Positions 56,197-63,752 of a stretch of DNA of 64,000 nucleotides are shown here, in pieces (within the stretch, counting starts at the first letter, position 1; every line of letters begins with the position of its first letter). The DNA comes from Rhodoblastus sp. GTDB lineage: Bacteria; Pseudomonadota; Alphaproteobacteria; Rhizobiales; Beijerinckiaceae. Both the position numbers and the translations under genes were made by a program. The stretch is taken from NCBI RefSeq assembly GCF_019449565.1, contig NZ_JAGRPM010000088.1:62001-126000 (forward strand), given 5' to 3'. A model generated the notes under the pieces. The model had not been told where the DNA came from, made no database searches, and saw only the letters and a program-made list of their open reading frames with translations.

Positions 56197-56520
56197 TCAG
56201 TAATCGAAATCCGCCTGCTTGCCGAGATCGCGCCTCACGCTCGGGCCGTGCATGCGCAGAACCTCACGGTAATGGCGGGGAACCGGAAGGCCGCCCTCGC
56301 CAACCTGCACGTCGACCAGATAGGGATCGACGACTTTGCATTGGCGCAATTCGGTCGCGCCGAATGCCTCCAGGGCCTGAGCGGCGGCCTCGTCGCCGGC
56401 GACCAGGGCCTGACGGGGGTCGCGCGTCCATCCGCCTGCGACGGCGTAAACCACGTCGCCTTCCAGCAGGTCGTTGGCGACAAGGATCACCGGCAGGGGA
56501 GGTCGCTTCACGGCGGCCAT
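56197..56520 (-). CDS. DUF2849 domain protein, first gene of the cys operon
   Basis: A 107-aa protein (PLPVILVANDLLEGDVVYAV, DPRQALVAGDEAAAQALEAF, LPVPRHYREVLRMHGPSVR). DUF2849 is a small family found next to cysI in alphaproteobacteria; role unknown, perhaps in siroheme-related maturation. The ATG at 56520 has GAGGAA upstream; an upstream in-frame extension lies in AT-rich sequence. It is 96 bp before cysI. Confidence 0.8.
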   Translation of the reverse strand: MAAVKRPPLPVILVANDLLEGDVVYAVAGGWTRDPRQALVAGDEAAAQALEAFGATELRQCKVVDPYLVDVQVGEGGLPVPRHYREVLRMHGPSVRRDLGKQADFDY

Positions 56521-56625
56521 ATGAATTTCCTCATTTTGCTTCGGATGCGAATTTGCTTCAGACGCGCGAAAAAATTGCTTTCGCGCTGCTTGGGAGAGAA
56601 TAATTCGGAGCGAATGACGTTTCAA

Positions 56626-56661
56626 TGAGCAGAATAAGAAAATAATTTTGAATTTTGCTCA
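56626..56661. promoter_or_regulatory. Inverted repeat in the cys/hpn divergent promoter region
   Basis: TGAGCAGAAT (56626-56635) and ATTTTGCTCA (56652-56661) are inverted with one mismatch and a 16-base AT-rich spacer. The region 56521-56826 is markedly AT-rich and separates the cys operon (minus) from hpnA (plus). It is a candidate operator or overlapping promoter; the regulator is unknown. Confidence 0.45.
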
Positions 56662-56826
56662 TTTTGGAGATAGAAAACGCTGTTTTAGTAGATTGTCAGG
56701 CTCAAAAAGAAAAGAATTTACTGCCCACGCCTGAAATCGAAGCCGCTATCCGCTTCTGGCGCATTTCGCCATTCAGGCGCGGCGCGAGGCATGTTAGGAG
56801 ATTGCCGAAAGAAAGGCGGGAGCTCC

Positions 56827-57828
56827 ATGCGTTCGAGCGGAAAAACTCTGGTCACTGGCGCCACCGGTTTTGTCGGCGCGGCGGTCGCCCGCGCACTGAT
56901 CGCGCGCGGCGAGCGCGTCGTCCTGCTGGCGCGCAAGGATTCGCCGCGCGGCAATGTCGAGGGACTCGACGCCGAAGTGGTCATCGGCGATCTGCGCGAC
57001 GCCGTCTCGCTGCGGCCGGCCCTGCACGGCGTCGACAAGCTCTATCATGTCGCAGCCGATTATCGCATCTGGGCGCCGGACCCAAGGGATATCATCGAGG
57101 CTAACCGCGTCGGCGCGGGCAATGTCATGGCGGAGGCCCTGCGCGCGGGCGTGACCCGCATCGTCTATTGCTCATCGGTGGCGACGCTCAAGCTGAATAT
57201 CGAGGGCAGCCCCGTCGATGAGACGTCGCCCGCCGCGCCGGACCAGGCGATCGGCGCCTATAAGAAGAGCAAGACCATCGCCGAGCGGCTGGTCGAAAAG
57301 CTGATCGCGGAGCAGGGCCTGCCCGCCGTCATCGTCAATCCCTCCACGCCCATCGGTCCGCGCGATATCAAGCCGACGCCGACGGGCCGCATCATCGTCG
57401 AGGCCGCCAGCGGCAAGATGCCGGGCTATATCGATACAGGCCTCAATCTCGTGCATGTGGACGATGTCGCCGCCGGCCATCTCGCCGCGATGGACAGGGG
57501 CCGCATCGGCGAACGCTATATTCTCGGCGGTCAGGACGCGCCGCTGGCTCAGATGCTCGGCGAGATCGCCGCGCTGGTCGGGCGCCAGCCACCCCGGCTC
57601 AAAGTGCCGCGTCGCCCCTTGTTTCCGCTGGCTTACGCGGCGGAGGCCGTGGCGCAGATCACGCGCAAGGAGCCCTTCATCACCGCCGACGCCTTGCGCA
57701 TGGCGAAATACCGCATGTATTTCTCCTCCGCCAAGGCGGAGCGCGAACTCGGCTATCAGGCGCGGCCTTATGCGCAGGCTCTGGCCGACGCCGTGGAATG
57801 GTTCCGCGAAAAGGGCATGATCGCGTGA
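56827..57828 (+). CDS. hpnA: Hopanoid-associated sugar epimerase HpnA
   Basis: A 333-aa extended SDR/epimerase. NAD-binding motif is GATGFVGAAVARALIA; the active-site Ser and YxxxK are in YCSSVATLK and GAYKKSKTIAERL; NPSTPIGPRDIKPTPTGR is typical of HpnA. The ATG at 56827 has GGGAG upstream. First gene of the hpn operon, and hpnB starts inside its stop (GTGA). Its biochemical role in hopanoid side-chain synthesis is not settled. Confidence 0.92.
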   Translation: MRSSGKTLVTGATGFVGAAVARALIARGERVVLLARKDSPRGNVEGLDAEVVIGDLRDAVSLRPALHGVDKLYHVAADYRIWAPDPRDIIEANRVGAGNVMAEALRAGVTRIVYCSSVATLKLNIEGSPVDETSPAAPDQAIGAYKKSKTIAERLVEKLIAEQGLPAVIVNPSTPIGPRDIKPTPTGRIIVEAASGKMPGYIDTGLNLVHVDDVAAGHLAAMDRGRIGERYILGGQDAPLAQMLGEIAALVGRQPPRLKVPRRPLFPLAYAAEAVAQITRKEPFITADALRMAKYRMYFSSAKAERELGYQARPYAQALADAVEWFREKGMIA

Positions 57829-59033
57829 GCGTCGCTGACGTTCAGATCTGGCTCGGACTGCTGGTCCTTGCGATCTGGCTGGTTCTGGTCTTTGCGCGCG
57901 GAAATTTCTGGCGCTGCCTCGACCGCGACGATCTCGACGATCCGCCGCAGCCCGGCCAGTGGCCCAGCGTGGTCGCCGTCGTCCCGGCGCGCGACGAGGC
58001 CTCGGTCATCGCGACAAGCCTGGGCTCGCTGCTGGCGCAGGATTATCCGGGCGAATTTCACATTATTCTGGTGGACGACCAGAGCGCCGACGGCACGGCG
58101 GAAATCGCGCGCGCCTGCGCCGCCGGCGCCGGGCGTGCGGAACGGCTCGTGATCGTCTCCGGCGCGCAGCCGCCGCAGGGCTGGACCGGCAAAGTCTGGG
58201 CCATGGCGCAGGGCGTGAGGCTGGCACGCGAAACATTCGCTCCGCGCTATATCCTGTTCACCGATGCCGATATCGCGCATCGCCCGGACAATCTCCGCGC
58301 CGTGGTCGTGCGGGCGGAAGCCGGCGGTTATGGGATGGTGTCCCTGATGGCGACGTGGCGCTGTCAGAGCGCCGCCGAGAAATGGATGATCCCGGCTTTT
58401 ACTTATTTCTTCCAGATGCTCTACCCCTTCCGCTGGGTCTCGGACGTGCGGAAAAGGGACGCCGGGGCCGCCGGCAATAGCATGCTGACCCGGGCCGACC
58501 TGCTCGAAAAGGCCGGCGGGATCGAATCCATCGCCAACGCCCTGATCGACGATTGCGCGCTCGGCGCCCGCATGAAGACCGTCGGGCCGATCTGGCTCGG
58601 CCTGTCGCAGCGGCTGCAATCGCTGCGCCCCTATCCGCGCTTCGTCGATATTCACAAGATGGTGTCCCGCTCGGCTTATGCGCAATTGCGCTTCTCGCCG
58701 GTCTGGCTCGCAGGCGCGGTTTTGGGCCTCGCGCTCACTTTTTTCGCGCCCGTCCTGCTCGCCGTTTCCGCCCCCGGAATCGCGGGCTTGTGCGGGATCG
58801 CGGCTTATGTGCTGATGAGCGTGAGTTTCGCGCCGATCCAGCGTTTTTACGGTCTGCCGCGTTGGCGCGCGCTGGTTTTGCCGCTTATCGCCGCGCTTTA
58901 TATGGTCTATACGCTCGATTCAGCCCTGCAATATTGGCGCGGGCGCGGCGGCATGTGGAAAGGCCGCGCGCAGGCGCATGTTGCTTATCCAGCGCGCGAG
59001 GCGCGGAAAACCATCGAGACGGAGACGTCATGA
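57825..59033 (+). CDS. hpnB: Hopanoid-associated glycosyltransferase HpnB
   Basis: A 402-aa GT2-type transferase with an N-terminal membrane helix (residues about 6-24). The catalytic part has VVAVVPARDEASVIATSLGS, ILVDDQSADGTAEIAR, FTDADIAHRPDNL (DxD) and DDCALGARMK. C-terminal membrane helices follow. The GTG at 57825 overlaps the hpnA stop and fits the operon. Its sugar substrate is unknown. Confidence 0.9.
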   Translation: MSVADVQIWLGLLVLAIWLVLVFARGNFWRCLDRDDLDDPPQPGQWPSVVAVVPARDEASVIATSLGSLLAQDYPGEFHIILVDDQSADGTAEIARACAAGAGRAERLVIVSGAQPPQGWTGKVWAMAQGVRLARETFAPRYILFTDADIAHRPDNLRAVVVRAEAGGYGMVSLMATWRCQSAAEKWMIPAFTYFFQMLYPFRWVSDVRKRDAGAAGNSMLTRADLLEKAGGIESIANALIDDCALGARMKTVGPIWLGLSQRLQSLRPYPRFVDIHKMVSRSAYAQLRFSPVWLAGAVLGLALTFFAPVLLAVSAPGIAGLCGIAAYVLMSVSFAPIQRFYGLPRWRALVLPLIAALYMVYTLDSALQYWRGRGGMWKGRAQAHVAYPAREARKTIETETS

Positions 59034-59917
59034 GCGCCGCCGACAGCGCCGCCAAATCCGCGCCGGTCACGGCGGAAAGCCTGCGCTCGGGCAAGAGCGG
59101 CGGCGACGAGAATTTCCCCGTCGCCTCGCTGCTGATCGCCGCGCCTTTGCGTCCGGTGATCCTCGCCTTTTACGATTTCGTGCGCGCGGGCGACGACGTC
59201 GCCGACCATCCGACCCTGCCGCCTGAAACCAAGCGCGCGCTGCTGGACCAGCTCGACCGCAGCCTGATCGGCGAAAGCGACGCCGAGCCGCTCGGCGTGA
59301 CCTTGCGCGCCAAACTCGCGGCGCGCGGCCTGACCGACCGCCACGCCCGCGACCTGCTCGACGCCTTTCGCCGCGACGTGGACAAGAACCGGTACGAGAG
59401 CTGGGACGAACTGATCGATTATTGCCGCCTTTCGGCCATGCCGGTCGGGCGCTTCCTGCTCGACGTCCATGGCGAGAGCCGCGACCTCTGGCCGGCGTCC
59501 GACGCCGTTTGCGCCGCCTTGCAGATCAATAATCATCTGCAGGATTGCGCCAAGGATTACCGCGCCATCGACCGCGTCTATGTCCCTCGCGACGCGCTGG
59601 CGGCGGCGGGCGCGCGGGTCGAGGATCTTGCCGCCGAAAAGGCGACGCCGGCATTGCGCGCGTGCCTGCGCGATCTCGCGGTGCGGAACCGCGCCCTGCT
59701 GGTAGAGGGCGCCGGCCTGCCGCGCGAGATCAAGGATTTCCGCCTCAGCATGGAGATCGCGGTGGTGGTGCGCCACGCCTTCGCCATCGCCGATCTGCTG
59801 ATCGCGCGCGATCCGCTGAGCGAAAACGTGAAACTGGGCAAGGGCCAGATGCTGGCCGGCTCAATCATCGCTGCGGCCGGCGAGGCTTTTTCCCATCTCG
59901 CGGGGCGGAGGGCCTGA
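59030..59917 (+). CDS. hpnC: Squalene biosynthesis protein HpnC (hydroxysqualene synthesis branch)
   Basis: A 295-aa all-alpha prenyl synthase-like protein. In the three-step bacterial route HpnD makes presqualene diphosphate, HpnC converts it to hydroxysqualene and HpnE reduces it to squalene. Motifs seen: SGGDENFPVASLLI, FYDFVRAGDDVADHP (first Asp-rich) and NHLQDCAKDYRAIDRVYVP (second). It overlaps hpnB (ATGA) and is followed by hpnD (TGATG). Confidence 0.93.
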   Translation: MSAADSAAKSAPVTAESLRSGKSGGDENFPVASLLIAAPLRPVILAFYDFVRAGDDVADHPTLPPETKRALLDQLDRSLIGESDAEPLGVTLRAKLAARGLTDRHARDLLDAFRRDVDKNRYESWDELIDYCRLSAMPVGRFLLDVHGESRDLWPASDAVCAALQINNHLQDCAKDYRAIDRVYVPRDALAAAGARVEDLAAEKATPALRACLRDLAVRNRALLVEGAGLPREIKDFRLSMEIAVVVRHAFAIADLLIARDPLSENVKLGKGQMLAGSIIAAAGEAFSHLAGRRA

Positions 59918-60756
59918 TGTCCGCGGCGATCGACGAGGCGGCCGATGTCGCGCGCCAGCGCGCGCGCAAAAGCTCATTCTACCGGGCCATGGCGATCCTG
60001 CCGCGCGAAAAGCGCGACGCCATGTTCGAGATCTATTCCTTCTGCCGCGCGGTGGACGACATAGCGGACGAGGGTGGCGACAAGGCTACCAAAAAGGCCG
60101 GACTCGAGTCCTGGCGCCGGGCCATCGAGGCGCTTTACGACGGCGGTCACGCCGGCCTCGCGGAGGGGCTTGTCACGCCTTTGCGCGAGTTCAGTTTCGC
60201 ACGCGAGGATTTCCTCGCCGTGATCGACGGCATGGAAATGGATGTCGACTCCGACATTGTCGCGCCGGACACGGCGACGCTCGACCTCTATTGCGACCGC
60301 GTGGCGAGCGCGGTGGGGCGGCTTTCGGTACGGGTGTTCGGCCTGCCGGAAGGCGAGGGAATAGCGCTGGCCCATCATCTCGGCCGCGCGCTTCAGCTCA
60401 CCAATATTCTGCGCGACGTCGATGAGGACGCCGCCATCGGACGCCTGTATTTGCCGCGCGAAAATCTCGCCGCCGCCGGGATTCAGGACCCAACGCCGGA
60501 AAAGGTGACGGCGATGGCCAATCTCGACGCGATCTGCCTGCCGCTGCTGCAACAGGCGAAACAGCATTTCGAGCAGGCCGACGCCATCATGGCCGCGCAG
60601 CCCCGTGAAAAGATTCGCGCGCCGAAGATCATGAGCCTGGCCTATGGCGCGATCTGGCGGAAGTTGGAGGCGCGGGGCTTCAAACAGCCGCGCGAAAAAA
60701 TCGGCACGCCGAAACTGGCGCTGGCGGTCGCGATCCTCCGTTACGGGTTTTTCTGA
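59917..60756 (+). CDS. hpnD: Presqualene diphosphate synthase HpnD
   Basis: A 279-aa prenyl synthase-like enzyme condensing two farnesyl diphosphates to presqualene diphosphate. Asp-rich motifs: YSFCRAVDDIADEG and NILRDVDEDAAIGRLYLP. The YCDRVASAVGRLSVRVFG region is typical. The ATG overlaps the hpnC stop by one base; GGAGG lies just upstream. hpnE follows after 2 bp. Confidence 0.94.
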   Translation: MSAAIDEAADVARQRARKSSFYRAMAILPREKRDAMFEIYSFCRAVDDIADEGGDKATKKAGLESWRRAIEALYDGGHAGLAEGLVTPLREFSFAREDFLAVIDGMEMDVDSDIVAPDTATLDLYCDRVASAVGRLSVRVFGLPEGEGIALAHHLGRALQLTNILRDVDEDAAIGRLYLPRENLAAAGIQDPTPEKVTAMANLDAICLPLLQQAKQHFEQADAIMAAQPREKIRAPKIMSLAYGAIWRKLEARGFKQPREKIGTPKLALAVAILRYGFF

Positions 60757-60758
60757 TC

Positions 60759-62024
60759 ATGGCGCGGGTTCACATCATCGGGGCGGGCCTCGCCGGCCTT
60801 TCGGCGGCTGTCGAACTCAGCCCCGGCGCGGAGATTTCGCTTTACGAGGCGGCGCCGCAGGCAGGCGGACGTTGCCGATCTTATTTCGATTCAAGTCTGA
60901 ACATGACCATCGACAACGGCAATCACCTGTTGCTGTCGGGCAACGCGTCCGCTCTGGCCTATGCGAAAAAGATCGGCGGCGAGGCCAAGCTCGCCGGGCC
61001 GGACGAAGCGACATTCGATTTCTGCGACCTCGCGCGCAACCGGCGCTGGACGCTGCGGCCCAACGCCGGAAAATTGCCGTGGTGGATTCTCATGCCGGAC
61101 CGCCGCGTGCCGAATACGGCGGGTCTGGATTATCTCGCTTTGGTCAGGCTGCTGTTCGCCAAACCGGACCAGCTGCTGCGCCCTGTGCTGGGAACGGGCG
61201 AGATCGCCCGCAACCTCTGGGACCCTCTCTTCATATCGGCGCTCAACACAGATCCCGCCGAGGCCTCGGCGGCGCTGGCCGGCGCTATCGTGCGCGAGAC
61301 CTTCGCCGAGGGGGGCGACGCCTGCCGCCCGCTGGTGGCGGTCGAGGGTCTGTCGGCCGCCTTCATCGACCCGGCGCTGGACTTTTTGCGCGCGCGCGGC
61401 GCCGACATTCGCTTCGGCGCCAAATTGCGCGCGATCACATTTGAGGGCGACCGCGCGACCGCGCTCGATTTCGGCGAGGACGTCGTGACGCTCGCTCCGG
61501 AAGACAAGATCGTGCTCGCGGTGACGGCGCCCGTCGCGTCGGCTTTGCTGCCGGGCCTCAAGGCGCCGGACGAATTCCGCGCCATCGTCAACGCCCATTT
61601 CGCTTATCCGGCGCCGAAGAACATGCCGCTGCTGACCGGGGTGATCGGCGGGGCGAGCGAATGGCTGTTCGGCTTTTCCGACCGCCTTTCCGTGACCATC
61701 AGCGCCGCCGAACGCTTTCTGGCGACGTCGCGCGAGGAATTGGCCGACATGATCTGGGCAGAAGTCCAGGCCGTGGCGGGCTTTTCGGCGCCTTTGCCGG
61801 CGTGGCAGATCATCAAGGAAAAGCGCGCCACTTTCGCCGCCACGCCGAAACAGGACGCGCTCCGTCCCGGCGCCGGGACGCAATGGCGCAATCTCGCGCT
61901 CGCCGGCGACTGGACCCAGACCGGCCTTCCCGCGACCATCGAGGGCGCGATCCGCTCGGGCGTCGCGGCGGCGCGCCTCTGCGCCGATCGGTCGTTTTCT
62001 ACCGCGTCCGCGCCTGGTCAATGA
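60759..62024 (+). CDS. hpnE: Hydroxysqualene dehydroxylase HpnE (flavin-dependent)
   Basis: A 421-aa FAD-dependent enzyme that reduces hydroxysqualene to squalene. It has the FAD motif HIIGAGLAGLSAAVEL, the YEAAPQAGGRC segment and the C-terminal LALAGDWTQTGLPATIEGAI with SGVAAARL. The native end is altered: after AARLCA the frame runs 12 further codons through sequence that is antisense to the metallopeptidase gene, and ends with a convergent 26-bp overlap. A degenerate second copy of its true 3' end lies at 62898-62995. Function is probably kept, since the FAD tail is intact. Confidence 0.9.
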   Translation: MARVHIIGAGLAGLSAAVELSPGAEISLYEAAPQAGGRCRSYFDSSLNMTIDNGNHLLLSGNASALAYAKKIGGEAKLAGPDEATFDFCDLARNRRWTLRPNAGKLPWWILMPDRRVPNTAGLDYLALVRLLFAKPDQLLRPVLGTGEIARNLWDPLFISALNTDPAEASAALAGAIVRETFAEGGDACRPLVAVEGLSAAFIDPALDFLRARGADIRFGAKLRAITFEGDRATALDFGEDVVTLAPEDKIVLAVTAPVASALLPGLKAPDEFRAIVNAHFAYPAPKNMPLLTGVIGGASEWLFGFSDRLSVTISAAERFLATSREELADMIWAEVQAVAGFSAPLPAWQIIKEKRATFAATPKQDALRPGAGTQWRNLALAGDWTQTGLPATIEGAIRSGVAAARLCADRSFSTASAPGQ

Positions 62025-62760
62025 CCCACTGGACCGGATCCGGCTCGAAGTCTCTGTTCTTCCACTCGTAAAAGGTCTTGACCGGGTTGAAGGCTGCGTT
62101 CGCCGTGGCGATCATCGGAGCGATATTGGGGTGCTGGGAGCAGAATTTCTTCACAAGCCTGTAATTCTCCGGCATGCGAAGGAAATCCTCGGACTTGCTC
62201 AATTTGGCGGACAAATTCGAAAAGCCCGCATGGTCGGCGCGCAAATTGGTTCCGCCCGTCTCGGATGTGTAGATATTCGTCACCAGGACGGCGAAATACT
62301 CCTCTTCGTCGCCATAGCCGCTCATCGGCCCCGTCAAGGTTTTTTGATTGAAGTCCCTGCCCGTGAAACGGGCCGAGTGAACAAGTTCATGCAGCAATAT
62401 CTCGTCCGGTTTTGAACCGGGTCCACTCGCGCATGAACCGGTCATCCATGTATCGGGAGAGTAATGCACGGTCGCCCGTCCCGGCACGGTGAAAAATCCA
62501 GCCCTCATTTCGGGCCAATCCTCTCCGGGTTGGTTTCCGGTTGCGTTGCACACGCCGAATTGTTTCGCGTCCTGAGTATTCCATGGCACGATCTCGACGC
62601 CGCCATGCGCGGTGATTTTCCGAAAAATGGCGCGAGGAACGGCGAATTTGGAAAGCAACACCAGGATGTTGCTTAACTTAATCTCGTAAAGGCGCTGATC
62701 GGCACTGTTGAGACCGTCGCCGTCGATGACGATACCGAGATGAGGAAATTCCATACTCAT
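61999..62760 (-). CDS. Putative zinc metallopeptidase, M91/NleD-like, unknown role
   Basis: A 253-aa protein with no signal peptide or membrane segment. The zinc motif is HELVH (His124, Glu125, His128, in ILLHELVHSARF); the acidic GYGDEEEYFAVLV (residues 148-160) is a candidate third ligand. The pattern resembles the M91 (NleD/HopH1) effector peptidases, but this is by eye and weak. The ATG at 62760 has GGAGG upstream. It is antisense to the end of hpnE and lies within the hpn operon, probably acquired. Base composition is lower in GC than its neighbours. Confidence 0.6.
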   Translation of the reverse strand: MSMEFPHLGIVIDGDGLNSADQRLYEIKLSNILVLLSKFAVPRAIFRKITAHGGVEIVPWNTQDAKQFGVCNATGNQPGEDWPEMRAGFFTVPGRATVHYSPDTWMTGSCASGPGSKPDEILLHELVHSARFTGRDFNQKTLTGPMSGYGDEEEYFAVLVTNIYTSETGGTNLRADHAGFSNLSAKLSKSEDFLRMPENYRLVKKFCSQHPNIAPMIATANAAFNPVKTFYEWKNRDFEPDPVQWVIDQARTR

Positions 62761-62897
62761 GTTTTCCTCCCGACTTTTTCAGGCTTGTCGCGCGGGGCGC
62801 CGGACGCTTTTCAAGGCGCGTTTCTGAAAATTGCCGCACCACTTAAACCGCGGATCGCATAAAAGGTTCGGCGCCATCGAATCCGGGGCCATCGTTG

Positions 62898-62995
62898 CAA
62901 ATTATCAAGGAAAAGCGCGCCACCCAGATCCCTTTTCCGCAACCATCGAAGGCGCGATCCGCTCTGGAATCGAAGCGGCCACGCTGCTGGCGTGA
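62898..62995 (+). pseudogene. Degenerate second copy of the hpnE 3' end
   Basis: This 98-bp segment matches hpnE in two blocks: 62898-62923 with 61806-61831, and the part ending in TGA at 62993-62995 with 61914-61985. Between them an in-frame 84-bp stretch is missing, and a single-base deletion breaks the frame. The end encodes TIEGAIRSGIEAATLLA and a stop, which looks like the native HpnE terminus. It brackets the metallopeptidase gene together with the hpnE 3' end. Confidence 0.8.
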
Positions 62996-63164
62996 CCATC
63001 GTCACGGTCACCTCTGCCAAGCTTGTGTTAAAATAACAACGGATCGCTTTGGAGGCGCGCCTGGAATCCCTCCAGCGCGCCTTGGGGAGATGGTCGCAAT
63101 GGAACATTAAACCCGTTGCGCCGCGTTCGGGATTTTCAGCGCCGCAATTCTGTCGGCGCCCGCA
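62996..63164 (+). other. Non-coding stretch after the hpnE remnant
   Basis: No recognisable gene. A start-like ATG at 63090 with GGGGAGA upstream reads only MVAMEH before a TAA at 63108, in the same frame as the proline-rich reading frame downstream. No squalene-hopene cyclase sequence was seen in any frame here. Confidence 0.4.
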
Positions 63165-63422
63165 TTGGGGAACCGCGCATCTGAAGCGCAATGGGCTCCG
63201 CCGCCTCCGGACGGGCGCGGGCCTCCTCCGCCGCCCCCCGGAGGCAGGCGTCCTCCACCACCTCCGCCGGGCAGAGGCTGGGGCGGTCCTCCACCACCCC
63301 CGCCGGGCAGGGGCTGGCGTGGTCCTCCGCCACCACCGCCGGGCGGCGGCTGGGGCAGTCGCTGGACTTGCTGGTTGCGCCCGTCGCCTTGGGGTCCGCG
63401 CAGGGTCTGCGGCTGGCGCTGA
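63165..63422 (+). CDS. Proline/glycine/tryptophan-rich repeat reading frame, possibly a broken secreted protein
   Basis: An 85-codon frame with a TTG as the first possible start. It consists of PPPPPPGRGWGG-like repeats from about residue 20 to 65. The codons directly upstream (FGIFSAAILSAPALG) look like a signal peptide, but are separated from the only good ribosome site and ATG (63090) by an in-frame TAA. It may be a pseudogene of a proline-rich exported protein, or non-coding. No family recognised. Confidence 0.3.
   Translation: MGNRASEAQWAPPPPDGRGPPPPPPGGRRPPPPPPGRGWGGPPPPPPGRGWRGPPPPPPGGGWGSRWTCWLRPSPWGPRRVCGWR
63222..63359 (+). repeat. 36-bp tandem repeat, proline-rich
   Basis: Three 36-bp units start at 63252, 63288 and 63324, preceded by a shortened 30-bp unit at 63222. 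Each begins CCTCC(A/G)CCACC and encodes PPPPPPG followed by RGW or GGW. Unit-to-unit identity is high, so expansion was probably recent. Confidence 0.85.
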
Positions 63423-63494
63423 GCCGATCGGGGCCGGGGCCTGCATATCGGCTCTCGGCTCTCGGCCCTCGATCCTCGCGGCGGGGCTGTTCAG

Positions 63495-63550
63495 GCTTTT
63501 TGCGAGTCGGGCTTTTTGCGAGTCGGGCGTTTTTGCGAGTTGAGCGTTTT
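63495..63550 (+). repeat. 16-bp short tandem repeats
   Basis: Two identical 16-bp units, GCTTTTTGCGAGTCGG, at 63495 and 63511, followed by two drifted units (GCGTTTTTGCGAGTTGA and a partial). They are not coding in any recognised gene and precede hpnG. Confidence 0.75.
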
Positions 63551-63752
63551 TGATTGACTCGTGGCGGGCTTGGCCTATGTCGCTAGGCGAACGTCTTGCC
63601 GAAGGCTGCGGCTATCGGGACGACGGCGCGTGGTTTCGAATTTGCCGAGGCGGGCCTTGCAGAATTCCGCAGCATATGATGGAGCGCCGGCGCGTGCGGC
63701 GCGGCGCGGTCGCGGCGAGCTTGTCCGGCCGCGCATCGCCATTGTCGTCGGC

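Noticed and set aside
62996..63164. Remnant of squalene-hopene cyclase
   Set aside because: All frames were read for QW motifs or the cyclase N-terminus; none found.
63222..63359. Possible CRISPR array
   Set aside because: The units are contiguous tandem repeats encoding PPPPPPG without unique spacers.
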